35,304 bases of DNA from Porticoccaceae bacterium (GTDB taxonomy: Bacteria > Pseudomonadota > Gammaproteobacteria > Pseudomonadales > Porticoccaceae): positions 46,775-82,078 of the forward strand of contig DUBX01000027.1 of assembly GCA_012960115.1 (NCBI GenBank), in the 5' to 3' direction. Positions 1 to 11,453 of the stretch are shown one piece after another. Every line of letters begins with the position of its first letter. Position 1 is the first letter of the stretch. A program made the translations under genes and the position numbers. Under the pieces are notes generated by a model that worked only from the letters and a program-made list of their open reading frames with translations, did no database searches and was not told where the DNA came from.

Positions 1-1
1 G

Positions 2-691
2 TTAATGAGTGGCAATTGGCGACGGGTTGTTTCTGACGTGTTCTCGGTAGTCAAATCTACGCCAGCTCTGGCTTGGACTATGATTGGTGCGGTGTTTCTG
101 CATATACCATTGGGCGCAGGTCAGTTTGCCATCGTTTGGCTAGAACGAGAAAGAGGCTTTGCTCTTGGTGAAATTAGTGCAACCTACGGCCTCATCTACA
201 TCATATTTGGTACGGCGGGTACTTTTTTGGGTGGCATCCTCAGTGATTGGTACCAAGCCCGCTACAAAGGCGGGAGAGTTAGATTCCTTGCGTACTTAAT
301 GCTGGGAATAACCCCCTTACTAATATCCTTTCGATTTGTTTCGCCCTCATCCTCTTTATTCTATATTGGCATGGCTGCTGGGATGTTCAGCGTAAGTTCA
401 TTTTATGGCCCTGCGTTTTCAACGGTACAGGACCTTACACCGGTGCGATTGAGAGGCGTAATGACCGGCTTGTTGTTGGTGGCCTGTAATCTCCTGGGTC
501 TTGGCATCGGCGCGGGGATGACAGGTGTTCTTAGTGACTTCTTTTCCGCCAACTCAATTTTTGAACCCTTAACTAAGGCCTTATTGACGGCTGACATTAT
601 TTCCTGGGCGGCGCCCGCAAGCTTTATCATGGCGTCAATATACCTTGAAAGGAGCAAATCCAAGGCCTCATCGTCGAATTTGGCTCAGTGA
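2..691 (+). CDS. MFS transporter, C-terminal half (partial at window edge)
   Basis: This is the C-terminal part of a major facilitator superfamily permease of the inner membrane. The frame is already open at the window edge (a Leu codon precedes the first ATG at 5), so that ATG is probably internal. About 228 residues are visible, with five or six hydrophobic helices, for example around residues 20-42, 55-75, 90-108, 113-130 and 150-175. The GGxLSD-W motif followed by basic residues (about residues 75-90) is the MFS cytoplasmic loop signature repeated in the second half. The substrate cannot be told; its place upstream of a catabolic cluster suggests uptake of a degradable organic compound (inference). 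It ends 115 bases before the AtuA-family gene, which has its own ribosome binding site. Confidence 0.75.
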   Translation, partial: LMSGNWRRVVSDVFSVVKSTPALAWTMIGAVFLHIPLGAGQFAIVWLERERGFALGEISATYGLIYIIFGTAGTFLGGILSDWYQARYKGGRVRFLAYLMLGITPLLISFRFVSPSSSLFYIGMAAGMFSVSSFYGPAFSTVQDLTPVRLRGVMTGLLLVACNLLGLGIGAGMTGVLSDFFSANSIFEPLTKALLTADIISWAAPASFIMASIYLERSKSKASSSNLAQ

Positions 692-806
692 TGATTGGCA
701 TAGGCTCTTATGTTGATGGCATACAATCCAAAGATTAAATAACCATAGCAACGTACTATTCATAGCGTTATAAGTGCGGCTTGGGACATTTCGAGGAGTA
801 AGCAAC

Positions 807-2627
807 ATGAGTGAGAAAATGATTCGTATTGCCGGTGCTAGTGGCTTTTGGGGCGATGCTACGAGAGCGACGTCGCAGTTGCTAAATGATGAGAATGTAG
901 ATTTTATCGTCTATGACTACCTTGCCGAAATCACAATGTCGATTATGGCGCGCGCCCGGGCTAAAAATCCAGACACTGGCTATGCCTTAGATTTTGTCAG
1001 TACTGCCATGAAACCCAATCTCAAAGAAATTGCTCGTCAGGGCGTGCGCATTGTGTCAAATGCCGGCGGCGTTAACCCTCAGGCCTGTGCCAATGCATTG
1101 CGCGTAGTCGTTGCTGAATTGGGTTTGAATCTCAAAGTGGCCTGTGTGTTGGGTGATGACATGATTAGCCAGCGTAATGAAATAGCTACTCAAGGCTATA
1201 AAGAAATGTTCTCGGGCGATGATTTTCCCGATGTAGAAAAAGTTGCCAGTATCAATGCTTACTTAGGTGCTTTTCCGGTGGCTAGAGCGTTGCAAGAGGG
1301 GGCCGACATTGTAGTTACCGGTCGCTGTGTCGACAGTGCAGTAACCCTAGGCGCCTGTATCGATGCCTTTGGCTGGGGTCGTGATGATCTTGATCAGCTG
1401 GCCATGGGTTCTCTTGCTGGACACATCTTAGAGTGCGGACCACAGGCTACTGGGGGCAACTTCACTGATTGGGAACTCTCTAACAATCTTGAAAATATTG
1501 GTTATCCGATTGCTGCAATTAAAATCGACGGTAGCTTTACTTGCTCTAAGCCAGAGGGGACAGGTGGTCTTATCTCGGTGGGCACCATCGCCGAGCAAAT
1601 GGTTTATGAGATTGGTGATCCCCAAGCCTATATTCTGCCAGATGTTGTTTGTGACTTCTCTAATGTGACATTGACGGAGGTCGGGGAGAACCTTGTCGAA
1701 GTAAAAGGCGCCACTGGCTTGCCCGCGCCGGACACCTATAAAGTTTGTAGCACCTACGCTGATCAGTTTCGTGGCGGTACAACTATGACTTTTTATGGCT
1801 TAGATGCTGATAAAAAGGCGAATAAACTGGCCACTGCTATTTTTGCAGCATCGCGTAGAACCTTAAAAATGTTTGGGTTACCTGATTACAGTGAAACTAG
1901 CGTTGAGTTAATTGGCGCTGAAAGTCAGTACGGTGCCAATGCGGCTGTGACTAATTGTCGAGAACTGTCCATGAAGATTGCCGTAAAACACGCAGATCCT
2001 GCGGGCATCGGCATACTGTTAAAAGAGTGTGTGGGCCTTGGTCTGGCGACACCACCTGGCTTGTCTGGCTTCGCTGGTGCGCGACCTAAGCCATCGCCAG
2101 TGGTGAGGCTATTTTCCTTTGTACTGCCCAAAGGCAATTTGTCGATTCAAGTCGAGCTTGATGGCACCTACATTGACTGCCCAGATAGTCAGGGCGCACC
2201 GCTAAATCGAGATCAAATAGTGCGGCCACAGGCGCCAGCAGGGCCTGATCATGGAGGTATGGTGAGCGTCCCCCTTATTAAGCTGGCGTTGGCTCGCAGT
2301 GGCGATAAAGGCAATAAAGCTAATGTTGGTATTATTGCCCGCCAGCCTGAATACCTTCCCTACATCTATGCGGCCTTGAGCGAGCGGGTGGTTGCTGACC
2401 GCTTTGCGCACTTTTTGCCTGAAGGCGCGGGGCAACAAAGTACCTGCTATGTAGAGCGCTACCTAATGCCAGGCTCTAACGCCATTAACTTTTTGATCCA
2501 CGATGTCCTTGGCGGCGGCGGTATGGCGAGTATACGCAACGACGCTCAAGGCAAGGGCTTCGGCCAATTGATGCTCGACGCTTCAATCCCTGTCAGTGCG
2601 GCGATTGCATCAGAAGTTAACCACTAA
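807..2627 (+). CDS. AtuA-family (DUF1446) protein
   Basis: This protein of about 606 residues belongs to the acyclic terpene utilization AtuA family. The N-terminal DUF1446 part begins with GASGFWGDA at residues 9-17. The C-terminal 110 residues form the AtuA-like ferredoxin-fold domain, recognisable from ARSGDKGNKANVGIIAR and the following YLPYIYAALS. AtuA is needed for citronellol/geraniol use in Pseudomonas, but its reaction is not settled. The frame could start at a GTG at 774, but ATG 807 has GAGGAG at 793-798 and gives the family N-terminus. It is the first gene of a plus-strand run with a biotin-dependent carboxylase, a hydratase, a GST and a dienoyl-CoA reductase. AtuB and AtuD partners are missing, so a terpenoid substrate is only an inference. 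Confidence 0.85.
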   Translation: MSEKMIRIAGASGFWGDATRATSQLLNDENVDFIVYDYLAEITMSIMARARAKNPDTGYALDFVSTAMKPNLKEIARQGVRIVSNAGGVNPQACANALRVVVAELGLNLKVACVLGDDMISQRNEIATQGYKEMFSGDDFPDVEKVASINAYLGAFPVARALQEGADIVVTGRCVDSAVTLGACIDAFGWGRDDLDQLAMGSLAGHILECGPQATGGNFTDWELSNNLENIGYPIAAIKIDGSFTCSKPEGTGGLISVGTIAEQMVYEIGDPQAYILPDVVCDFSNVTLTEVGENLVEVKGATGLPAPDTYKVCSTYADQFRGGTTMTFYGLDADKKANKLATAIFAASRRTLKMFGLPDYSETSVELIGAESQYGANAAVTNCRELSMKIAVKHADPAGIGILLKECVGLGLATPPGLSGFAGARPKPSPVVRLFSFVLPKGNLSIQVELDGTYIDCPDSQGAPLNRDQIVRPQAPAGPDHGGMVSVPLIKLALARSGDKGNKANVGIIARQPEYLPYIYAALSERVVADRFAHFLPEGAGQQSTCYVERYLMPGSNAINFLIHDVLGGGGMASIRNDAQGKGFGQLMLDASIPVSAAIASEVNH

Positions 2628-2660
2628 AAATTACCCTATAAGATAGACGGAGACAGCCAA

Positions 2661-4283
2661 ATGGCGGTATTTACCTCAAAAATAAACACCAGTTCAGAGA
2701 CCTTTTTACGTCAGCGTAAAGAGATGCTGTATCTTGTTGATAGGCTCAATGAGCTGAATGGACGCGGCCGTGCAATCTCAGAGAAACGCAAGCCGCGCTT
2801 CGACTCCCGAGGACAGTTAACGCCTCGGGAGCGCTTGGCGCGCTTGCTTGATCCGGGTATGCCATTTTTAGAAATAGGCAATATCGCTGGTTACATGGTC
2901 GACACTAAGATAGAGGAGAAGTCGATCCCTGGATCAACGGTTATCTCTGGTATTGGGTTTATTTCCGGCGTGCGATGCGTGGTTGTTGTCGACGATAGCG
3001 GTATATTAGCGGGCTCTTTAACCACCGCAGGCGGTTACAGAATTCGTCGAGCCGAGCAAATCTCTCTGGAACAAAAGCTACCCTTTGTTCACCTTGTGGA
3101 AAGCGCCGGTGGCGACTTAATGAACTACACGGTAGAGGGATTTAGTGTCGGAGGCGCGCTGTTTGGCGCGTTGGCGCAGTTAAGTAAAGCCGGTATTCCT
3201 GTCATTTCTATACTACATGGCTCATCTACGGCTGGCGGCGCCTATATGCCGGGCCTAAGTGACTATGTCATTGCCATTAAAGGCAATGGGCGTGCATTTT
3301 TGGCAGGGCCGCCACTACTCAAGGCAGCCACCGGTGAAATAGCTACTGAAGAAGAGTTGGGCGGGGCAGAAATGCACGCTACTATCTCGGGTTTGGCTGA
3401 ATACCTAGCCGAGAACGACGGCCAGGGCATACAAATCTGTCGTGAAGTTATCGATCGCCTGCAATGGAACGATAACTGCCCACTGCCGCCCAAACGATCG
3501 TTTCTCGAACCTATCTATGACCCCGATGAGTTAGCCGGAGTCATTCCAACTGATTATCGTACGCCCTATGACATGCGCGAGCTGGTTGCTCGGGTGGTTG
3601 ATGGTTCTGATTTCTTAGATTTTAAACCACGCTTTGGCGTCTCCACAGTGTGTATTCAGGCTGAAATCTTTGGTCAAGCGGTGGGTATTATTGGTAACAA
3701 TGGCCCTATCGACCCCCAGGGCGCGAATAAGGTTACCCAGTTCTTGCAGCTGTTAGATCAGGCCAATATTCCAGCGCTGTTCTTCCAAAACACCACCGGC
3801 TACATTGTCGGCACCAAATCTGAGCAGGCTGGCATGATTAAGCACGGATCGAAGATGATTCAGGCGGTGCGTAACATTGACGTACCGCGTATTACCTTTA
3901 TGACTGGCGCTAGCTTCGGCGCCGGTAACTACGGCATGTGTGGACGCGGTTATGATCCTGACTTTCTCTACACCTTCCCCAACGCCAAGATGGGTGTAAT
4001 GGGTGGTGATCAGGCCGCTAAGACCATGTCTATGGTAGCCCGTGGTAAAGCGGCTGCTATGGGCGTAGACGCAGACGAAGAGATGCTGGCGCAACAAGAA
4101 AAAATGATGGCGCATATTTTCGACTCTCAATCCGATGCTTTTTATACCTCAGGCCACATGATGGACGACGGCATGATTGATCCCCGTAACATGCGTAAAA
4201 CCTTGGGAATGTTACTGGAAACAGTGCGTGAAGGTCGTTACAGAAAGTTGCGCCCCAACAGCTTTGGTGTTGCGCGCCTGTAA
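2661..4283 (+). CDS. Acyl-CoA carboxylase, carboxyltransferase (beta) subunit, AtuC/LiuB-like
   Basis: Carboxyltransferase subunit of a biotin-dependent acyl-CoA carboxylase, 540 residues, the normal length for MCCase/GCCase beta chains. The N-terminal carboxyltransferase domain has the oxyanion loop GSSTAGGAYMPG (about 187-198) and FLAGPPLLKAATGE. The C-terminal domain has the biotin-side GASFGAGNYGMCGRGYDP and FPNAKMGVMGGDQAA. It would move carboxyl from biotin to the gamma carbon of an alpha,beta-unsaturated branched acyl-CoA, working with the subunit at 5192. The segment matching HFGRIFYNQ of 3-methylcrotonyl-CoA carboxylase here reads VGGALFGAL (about 163-171), so the acyl pocket probably differs from that enzyme. 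A GGAG at 2649-2652 precedes the ATG. Geranyl-CoA, methylcrotonyl-CoA or another branched enoyl-CoA are all possible. Confidence 0.88.
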   Translation: MAVFTSKINTSSETFLRQRKEMLYLVDRLNELNGRGRAISEKRKPRFDSRGQLTPRERLARLLDPGMPFLEIGNIAGYMVDTKIEEKSIPGSTVISGIGFISGVRCVVVVDDSGILAGSLTTAGGYRIRRAEQISLEQKLPFVHLVESAGGDLMNYTVEGFSVGGALFGALAQLSKAGIPVISILHGSSTAGGAYMPGLSDYVIAIKGNGRAFLAGPPLLKAATGEIATEEELGGAEMHATISGLAEYLAENDGQGIQICREVIDRLQWNDNCPLPPKRSFLEPIYDPDELAGVIPTDYRTPYDMRELVARVVDGSDFLDFKPRFGVSTVCIQAEIFGQAVGIIGNNGPIDPQGANKVTQFLQLLDQANIPALFFQNTTGYIVGTKSEQAGMIKHGSKMIQAVRNIDVPRITFMTGASFGAGNYGMCGRGYDPDFLYTFPNAKMGVMGGDQAAKTMSMVARGKAAAMGVDADEEMLAQQEKMMAHIFDSQSDAFYTSGHMMDDGMIDPRNMRKTLGMLLETVREGRYRKLRPNSFGVARL

Positions 4284-4313
4284 TCTGATTAATTAAATAG
4301 CGGAGATAAGCAC

Positions 4314-5135
4314 ATGAGTGATCTAGCTGAAACACAATTACCGTCCACTAACGCACTAATCCTTGAGCGCCAAGGCTCTGTGTTAAAGATCTGGTTTAAC
4401 CGTCCAGAGGCTAGGAATGCCCTGAACGCAGAGATGACTGAAGAGCTTGTCAATGTGCTCACATTGGTCAAAGACGACCGCAATATTCGGACTATCGTAT
4501 TGCGTGGCAAAGGCGGCTTCTTCTGCGCTGGGGGCGATATCAAAGGCTTTAAATCGGGTATGCAAACCGTCGATGCCGAGGAAGTGGCCAAGAGCAACCG
4601 CTCCTTTGGTGATGTCATGATTATGCTTAACGAGCAGCCTCAGGTCGTGATTATCTTGGTTGAAGGAGCAGCCATTGGCGGCGGACTTGGCCTTGCTTGT
4701 GTTGCTGACGTCACGCTCGTCACTGCCGATGCACGATTCCGGTTGAGTGAAACTAGTCTGGGCATCCCGCCAGCACAGATTGCACCCTTTGTAACCGAGC
4801 GTGTCGGCCTTACCCAAGCCCGCCGGCTAATGCTCACTGGAGCGCGCTTTAAGGGGGAAGAGGCAGTCAAGCTAGGTATCGCTCATGGCGTTGCTAACGA
4901 TGTGGAGGGCCTGGAAGCGCAATGCGCAGTGATTTTGCAGCAAATTAATGCATGTGCCCCTGGCGCTAATGCAGTGACAAAAGGTATTTTGTTTGAAACC
5001 TTACGCCGGCCAAGGCCGGAAGCTTTGGATTTTGCATCTCGAGGTTTTGCCCAGTGCATACTAAGTCCTGAAGGATTAGAAGGTGTCGCCGCTTTTGTCG
5101 AAAAGCGAAAAGCGTCCTGGAGCGAGGATGTTTAA
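4314..5135 (+). CDS. Enoyl-CoA hydratase/isomerase family protein (AtuE/LiuC-like)
   Basis: Crotonase-fold protein of 273 residues. The two oxyanion-hole segments are visible: FFCAGGDIKGF (about 69-79) and EGAAIGGGLGLACVAD (about 118-132). A Glu follows in LSETSLGIPPAQ, close to where hydratases keep a catalytic acid. Lying between the two carboxylase subunits, as atuE does in the atu cluster and liuC in the liu cluster, it probably hydrates the glutaconyl-type product of the carboxylase (isohexenylglutaconyl-CoA, 3-methylglutaconyl-CoA or an analogue). The ATG is preceded by GGAG at 4302-4305, and it lies 30 bases after the carboxyltransferase stop, so co-transcription is likely. Its exact substrate cannot be read from the sequence. 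Confidence 0.85.
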   Translation: MSDLAETQLPSTNALILERQGSVLKIWFNRPEARNALNAEMTEELVNVLTLVKDDRNIRTIVLRGKGGFFCAGGDIKGFKSGMQTVDAEEVAKSNRSFGDVMIMLNEQPQVVIILVEGAAIGGGLGLACVADVTLVTADARFRLSETSLGIPPAQIAPFVTERVGLTQARRLMLTGARFKGEEAVKLGIAHGVANDVEGLEAQCAVILQQINACAPGANAVTKGILFETLRRPRPEALDFASRGFAQCILSPEGLEGVAAFVEKRKASWSEDV

Positions 5136-5191
5136 CTGTAATATTGATTACCATGAAACCATTAAAAACAATAAGTTAGGGTGTAGTTCTA

Positions 5192-7201
5192 ATGAAATAC
5201 TTTAATAGTATATTAGTTGCCAATCGAGGTGAGATTGCTTGCCGTGTGATTCGCTCGGCTAAGCAGCTGGGTTACCGCACCATCGCGATTTACTCCGATG
5301 CCGACGCGGGTGCGCCCCATGTTCAGTTGGCCGATGATGCAGTGCGCATTGGGCCAGGACCTGTTGGCGAGTCCTACTTGGTTCCAGAGCTTATTTTGCA
5401 AGCAGCCGCCAGCAGTGGCGCAGAATCAATTCATCCTGGCTATGGTTTTCTCAGTGAAAATGCCGCCTTTGCCGAAGCGGTCGAGAGGGCAGGGCTCGTA
5501 TTTATTGGGCCGACTCGTGAAGCCATTGAGGTGATGGGGAATAAAGCAGAATCTAAGCGCCGTATGATCAAGGCGGGAGTGCCCTGTGTGCCGGGTTATG
5601 AAGGTCACGATCAGAGTGATGAAACTCTATTGGCAGAGGCGCTTAAGATTGATTTACCCCTGATGGTCAAGGCCGCCGCCGGCGGTGGAGGCCGAGGTAT
5701 GCGATTGGTTCACGATCAGGCTGATCTTGCCAATGCGATAAAACTAGCACGTGCCGAAGCAGAAGAGGCCTTTGGTTCAGGCGAGCTTATTCTTGAAAAG
5801 GCCATCATCAAGCCTCGCCACGTTGAAATACAGGTATTTGCTGACAGCATGGGCAATACCGTTCATCTTGGTGAGCGTGATTGCTCGGTGCAGCGTCGCC
5901 ACCAAAAGGTCGTTGAAGAAGCACCCTGTCCGGTAATGACCTCGGAGCTGCGCGAGAAAATGGGCCAGTCGGCGATTGACGCTGCTAAAAGCGTTAACTA
6001 TCGTGGCGCCGGAACCGTTGAATTTTTACTTGATGATAGCGGCTTTTTCTATTTCTTGGAGATGAATACGCGGCTACAGGTAGAACACCCTGTGACTGAG
6101 TTGATTACGGGCTTGGACCTAGTGGCACTGCAAATAAGCGTGGCTCAGGGTGAGCTGTTGGGTCTTACCCAAGACGACATCGATTTCCGAGGGCATGCGA
6201 TTGAAGTGCGGCTTTATATGGAAGACCCTAGTCAAGATTTTTTGCCAGCATCAGGCCCGGTAGACCTTTGGAGCCCTGCATCTGGCGTTGGTATTCGTAT
6301 TGATAGTGGAATCTGCACAGGCCAAGCAATTTCGCCATTCTATGATCCTATGGTTGCAAAGGTCATTGCCTATGGGCCGAGTCGGGAAATAGCGCGCGTG
6401 CGGTTGATAAACGCCCTAAAAGAAACGGTGTTATTTGGGACGCCGAATAACAAAGATTTTCTTATCGATTGCCTAGAAAGGCAGAGCTTTATTGATGGGT
6501 CTGTAACTACAGCGTTTATTAGTGAAGAATTTAGTGCTGGAGATCTGGAGACCCGATCACCGCGCTTTACCGATAGTGCCGTCGCTGCGGTGATTGAGCT
6601 AGCGTTGCAGCATGATAGCCATCGAAACCATAGCCTTTTGGTGAGCAGTAATCTCAGAAATTGGACCAGCGCCAGCGCCATGGTGTCGCGCAAGCAGTAC
6701 CAGTTTGGCGAATTAATCCATGACCTATCTATTTCTCCAATTGCCAATAGCGCCGATACCTATAAGGTTACAGAGGCCACAGCAGAGCAAAGTACTGTGG
6801 TTCAGTTGGTTAAGGTTGAAGATAACATTGCCTTGGTAGTGGTCGATGGAGCTAATTTAGTTGCTCAGTACATGTCTCCTGGCCATGGCCAGATATACTG
6901 CTCTATTGAAGGGTGCGGTGCGTTTTTCAAAGATATGATCATTCTAGACGGCGCTGTTGATGAGGCAGTCGGTGGGGGGAGAGTTGTCGCCCCTATGCAT
7001 GGACTGTTGCTAGAGGTATTGGTTAAAGAAGGAGATCAAGTGGTAAAAGGGCAGACCTTAGCCGTACTCGAGGCCATGAAAATGCATTATGAAATTCAAG
7101 CTGAGATAGACGGCATCGTTGATGAGATAACCGCGGTAACAGGTCAGCAGGTTGCTGCAGACGATGTGCTTGTAGAAATTAATGATGGCGAAGACGCCTA
7201 A
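5192..7201 (+). CDS. Acyl-CoA carboxylase, biotin carboxylase/BCCP (alpha) subunit, AtuF/LiuD-like
   Basis: Alpha subunit of 669 residues that carboxylates its own biotin with ATP and bicarbonate. It starts with the biotin carboxylase motif ILVANRGEIACRVIRSA (about 7-23), then the ATP-grasp glycine-rich loop KAAAGGGGRGMRLV (about 159-172) and the active-site stretch EMNTRLQVEHPVTE (about 289-302). A less conserved middle part follows, then a C-terminal biotinyl domain in which EAMKMHYEIQA carries the biotinylated Lys630. The domain order and length match MCCase and GCCase alpha chains. The gap from the upstream hydratase is 56 bases and only a weak AGG-type ribosome binding site is visible, so spacing is looser here than elsewhere in the operon. 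It should form the holoenzyme with the product at 2661. Confidence 0.9.
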   Translation: MKYFNSILVANRGEIACRVIRSAKQLGYRTIAIYSDADAGAPHVQLADDAVRIGPGPVGESYLVPELILQAAASSGAESIHPGYGFLSENAAFAEAVERAGLVFIGPTREAIEVMGNKAESKRRMIKAGVPCVPGYEGHDQSDETLLAEALKIDLPLMVKAAAGGGGRGMRLVHDQADLANAIKLARAEAEEAFGSGELILEKAIIKPRHVEIQVFADSMGNTVHLGERDCSVQRRHQKVVEEAPCPVMTSELREKMGQSAIDAAKSVNYRGAGTVEFLLDDSGFFYFLEMNTRLQVEHPVTELITGLDLVALQISVAQGELLGLTQDDIDFRGHAIEVRLYMEDPSQDFLPASGPVDLWSPASGVGIRIDSGICTGQAISPFYDPMVAKVIAYGPSREIARVRLINALKETVLFGTPNNKDFLIDCLERQSFIDGSVTTAFISEEFSAGDLETRSPRFTDSAVAAVIELALQHDSHRNHSLLVSSNLRNWTSASAMVSRKQYQFGELIHDLSISPIANSADTYKVTEATAEQSTVVQLVKVEDNIALVVVDGANLVAQYMSPGHGQIYCSIEGCGAFFKDMIILDGAVDEAVGGGRVVAPMHGLLLEVLVKEGDQVVKGQTLAVLEAMKMHYEIQAEIDGIVDEITAVTGQQVAADDVLVEINDGEDA

Positions 7202-7221
7202 ACAATAAGAAGGATGTAATC

Positions 7222-9869
<2,648 letters not shown>

Positions 9870-9920
9870 GATGCTAAGGCGGCCATTAATCAGGCCAGTT
9901 ATCTGGCTGCAGCCATCTAG
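9870..9920 (+). other. In-frame remnant of the FadH-like C-terminus after the TGA stop
   Basis: Reading straight on from the TGA gives DAKAAINQASYLAAAI and then TAG at 9918-9920. FadH-family proteins normally end with a stretch of the form ELDAKRAINQ(A/G)SRLAAEL, so the TGA sits where a conserved Leu is expected. TTA to TGA is a one-base change. The preserved codons argue for a recent mutation, a sequencing or assembly error, or readthrough. Confidence 0.8.
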
Positions 9921-10163
9921 CGAGCACAAAACGTGCTGCTGTTTAGGGTTGCTCAGTTCCAATTCTCGCCTGTACCTCATGGTTGGCTCGGGAGGCCACT
10001 GCCTACGCAACAGCCCTAACTGGCCAGTAGGTGAGGGGGCGTATATAGACCTTAACGTCTCTCTCAGGGAAAGCGCCGGGCTGGAAGCGACGTAAATCGA
10101 AGTAAGGGGTTGTTTCCGACCGCTAGCATGACCAGCCGGCCGCCTTTAAAGACTTGCAAAGTA
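9921..10163. other. Intergenic region with strong secondary-structure potential, no supported gene
   Basis: About 240 bases between the dienoyl-CoA reductase and the acyl-CoA dehydrogenase gene contain no supported coding frame. Several complementary pairs are visible. AGCAC 9923-9927 pairs with GTGCT 9933-9937. CCTCA 9975-9979 with TGAGG 10032-10036 and CCTAC 10002-10006 with GTAGG 10027-10031 nest together. GGCCA 9994-9998 with TGGCC 10021-10025 would cross that second stem as a pseudoknot. A 9-bp stem with one bulge joins 10075-10084 to 10132-10140. It could be a structured RNA or gene debris; no known RNA family was recognised. Confidence 0.35.
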
Positions 10164-10192
10164 TTGACCTAGCGAATGCCACAACCTACAGT
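10164..10192 (+). promoter_or_regulatory. Possible sigma70 promoter for the acyl-CoA dehydrogenase operon
   Basis: TTGACC at 10164-10169 and TACAGT at 10187-10192 are separated by 17 bases, 35 bases before the GTG start at 10227. The -10 element matches only four of six consensus positions, so this is a weak prediction. Confidence 0.3.
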
Positions 10193-10226
10193 GGGGCGTA
10201 GCATTTATAGCAAAGGAGTTAAACAC

Positions 10227-11411
10227 GTGGATATTAAGTTTTCAGCAGAAGACGTTGCATTTCGTAATGAAGTTCGAGAGTTTTTTGCAGCAGAGTACAT
10301 CGGTGAAGCGACAACCCGCCTTGGTGACAGCCAAAGTACTGACTACAAGAGTGCCATTGTTGGCTGGCAGAAGAAGCTCCACGCCAAAGGCTGGATAGCA
10401 CCAGGCTGGCCTAAAGAATATGGCGGTACAGGCTGGACTAGCACGCAAAAGTTTATCTATGAAACCGAGCGAGGCTTAGCGGGCATTCCTGACGTGGTTC
10501 CGTTTGGCTTGAAAATGGTTGCACCGGTTATCTACACCTTTGGCAGTGAAGAGCAAAAAGCACGCTTCTTGCCGCGCATACTCAACAGTGACGACTGGTG
10601 GTGCCAGGGTTATTCAGAGCCGGGCGCCGGGTCAGACTTGGCGGCATTGAGTACATCAGCTGACTATGCTGGCGACAATTACATTGTTAACGGCCGTAAG
10701 ATCTGGACTACCTTTGCTCAGTATGCCGACTGGATTTTCTGTTTGGTAAGGACCTCTAAGGGTATTCGTCGCCAAGAAGGAATTAGCTTCTTGCTGATCG
10801 ATATGAACACCCCAGGCATTACTGTTAAGCCGATTGTGACTATTGATGGCAAGCATAGCCTCAACGAAGTATTGTTTGAAGACGTTGCCGTCCCCACCGA
10901 AAACCTTATTGGTGAGCAGGACAAAGGCTGGACGTATGCTAAAGCCCTTTTGGCCCACGAACGCACGGGTATGGCTGAGGTTGCTGACTCCAAGCGGATG
11001 CTTGAAGGCCTTAAACAACGCGCTACTACTGAGATTAACGGCGGCAAGCCTATGATCGAAGACCCGGTCTTCCAAATGCGCATGTCAGACATTGAGATGG
11101 AGCTTATGGCGCTGGAATACACCGAACTACGTGTATTTGCATCAATGGCAGCCGGTGGCATGCCGGGACCTGAATCTTCGCTGTTGAAAATTAAAGGCAC
11201 TGAGATCAGTCAAGCCATTCACGAGCTGCAATTGCAACTCGCAGCCAACTACGGTGGCGCATTGGCCGGTGATCTCAGCAGCGACGAGCTTGGGCATGAT
11301 TTTGCTGCCGAAGCACGTGGCAAGTACATGTACGGTCGCGCAGCGACCATTTACGGTGGCTCTAACGAAGTGCAGCGCAATGTTATTGCCAAAGCCGTTC
11401 TTGGCCTATAA
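10227..11411 (+). CDS. Acyl-CoA dehydrogenase, first of pair A
   Basis: FAD-dependent acyl-CoA dehydrogenase, 394 residues, for the first (desaturating) step of beta-oxidation. Visible motifs are WCQGYSEPGAGSDLAAL and GRKIWTTFAQYADW (substrate and FAD contacts) and the C-terminal IYGGSNEVQRNVIAKAVLGL. Where many short- and medium-chain enzymes have the catalytic Glu (YEG), this one has YGG, as in the large subunits of steroid-type heteromeric enzymes. The start is GTG 10227, preceded by AAAGGAG at 10212-10218. The frame extends up to an ATG at 10176, but that would add 17 unlikely residues. A second dehydrogenase gene follows after 42 bases, and the two may form one heteromeric enzyme (inference). 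Confidence 0.88.
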   Translation: MDIKFSAEDVAFRNEVREFFAAEYIGEATTRLGDSQSTDYKSAIVGWQKKLHAKGWIAPGWPKEYGGTGWTSTQKFIYETERGLAGIPDVVPFGLKMVAPVIYTFGSEEQKARFLPRILNSDDWWCQGYSEPGAGSDLAALSTSADYAGDNYIVNGRKIWTTFAQYADWIFCLVRTSKGIRRQEGISFLLIDMNTPGITVKPIVTIDGKHSLNEVLFEDVAVPTENLIGEQDKGWTYAKALLAHERTGMAEVADSKRMLEGLKQRATTEINGGKPMIEDPVFQMRMSDIEMELMALEYTELRVFASMAAGGMPGPESSLLKIKGTEISQAIHELQLQLAANYGGALAGDLSSDELGHDFAAEARGKYMYGRAATIYGGSNEVQRNVIAKAVLGL

Positions 11412-11453
11412 AACGGCTTTAACGGCCCTTAAAAAGATTTTAGGAGTTTACAC

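Noticed and set aside
774-806. Upstream GTG start for the AtuA-family gene, adding 11 residues
   Set aside because: ATG 807 has a clear GAGGAG ribosome binding site and gives the family N-terminus; the GTG has none.
9994-10000. GCCACTG as part of a cobalamin riboswitch
   Set aside because: The other conserved B12 elements do not occur in the right order around it.
10176-10226. Upstream ATG start for the first acyl-CoA dehydrogenase of pair A
   Set aside because: GTG 10227 has AAAGGAG at ideal spacing, and the extra 17 residues are not family-like. The ATG would also overlap the predicted -10 region.
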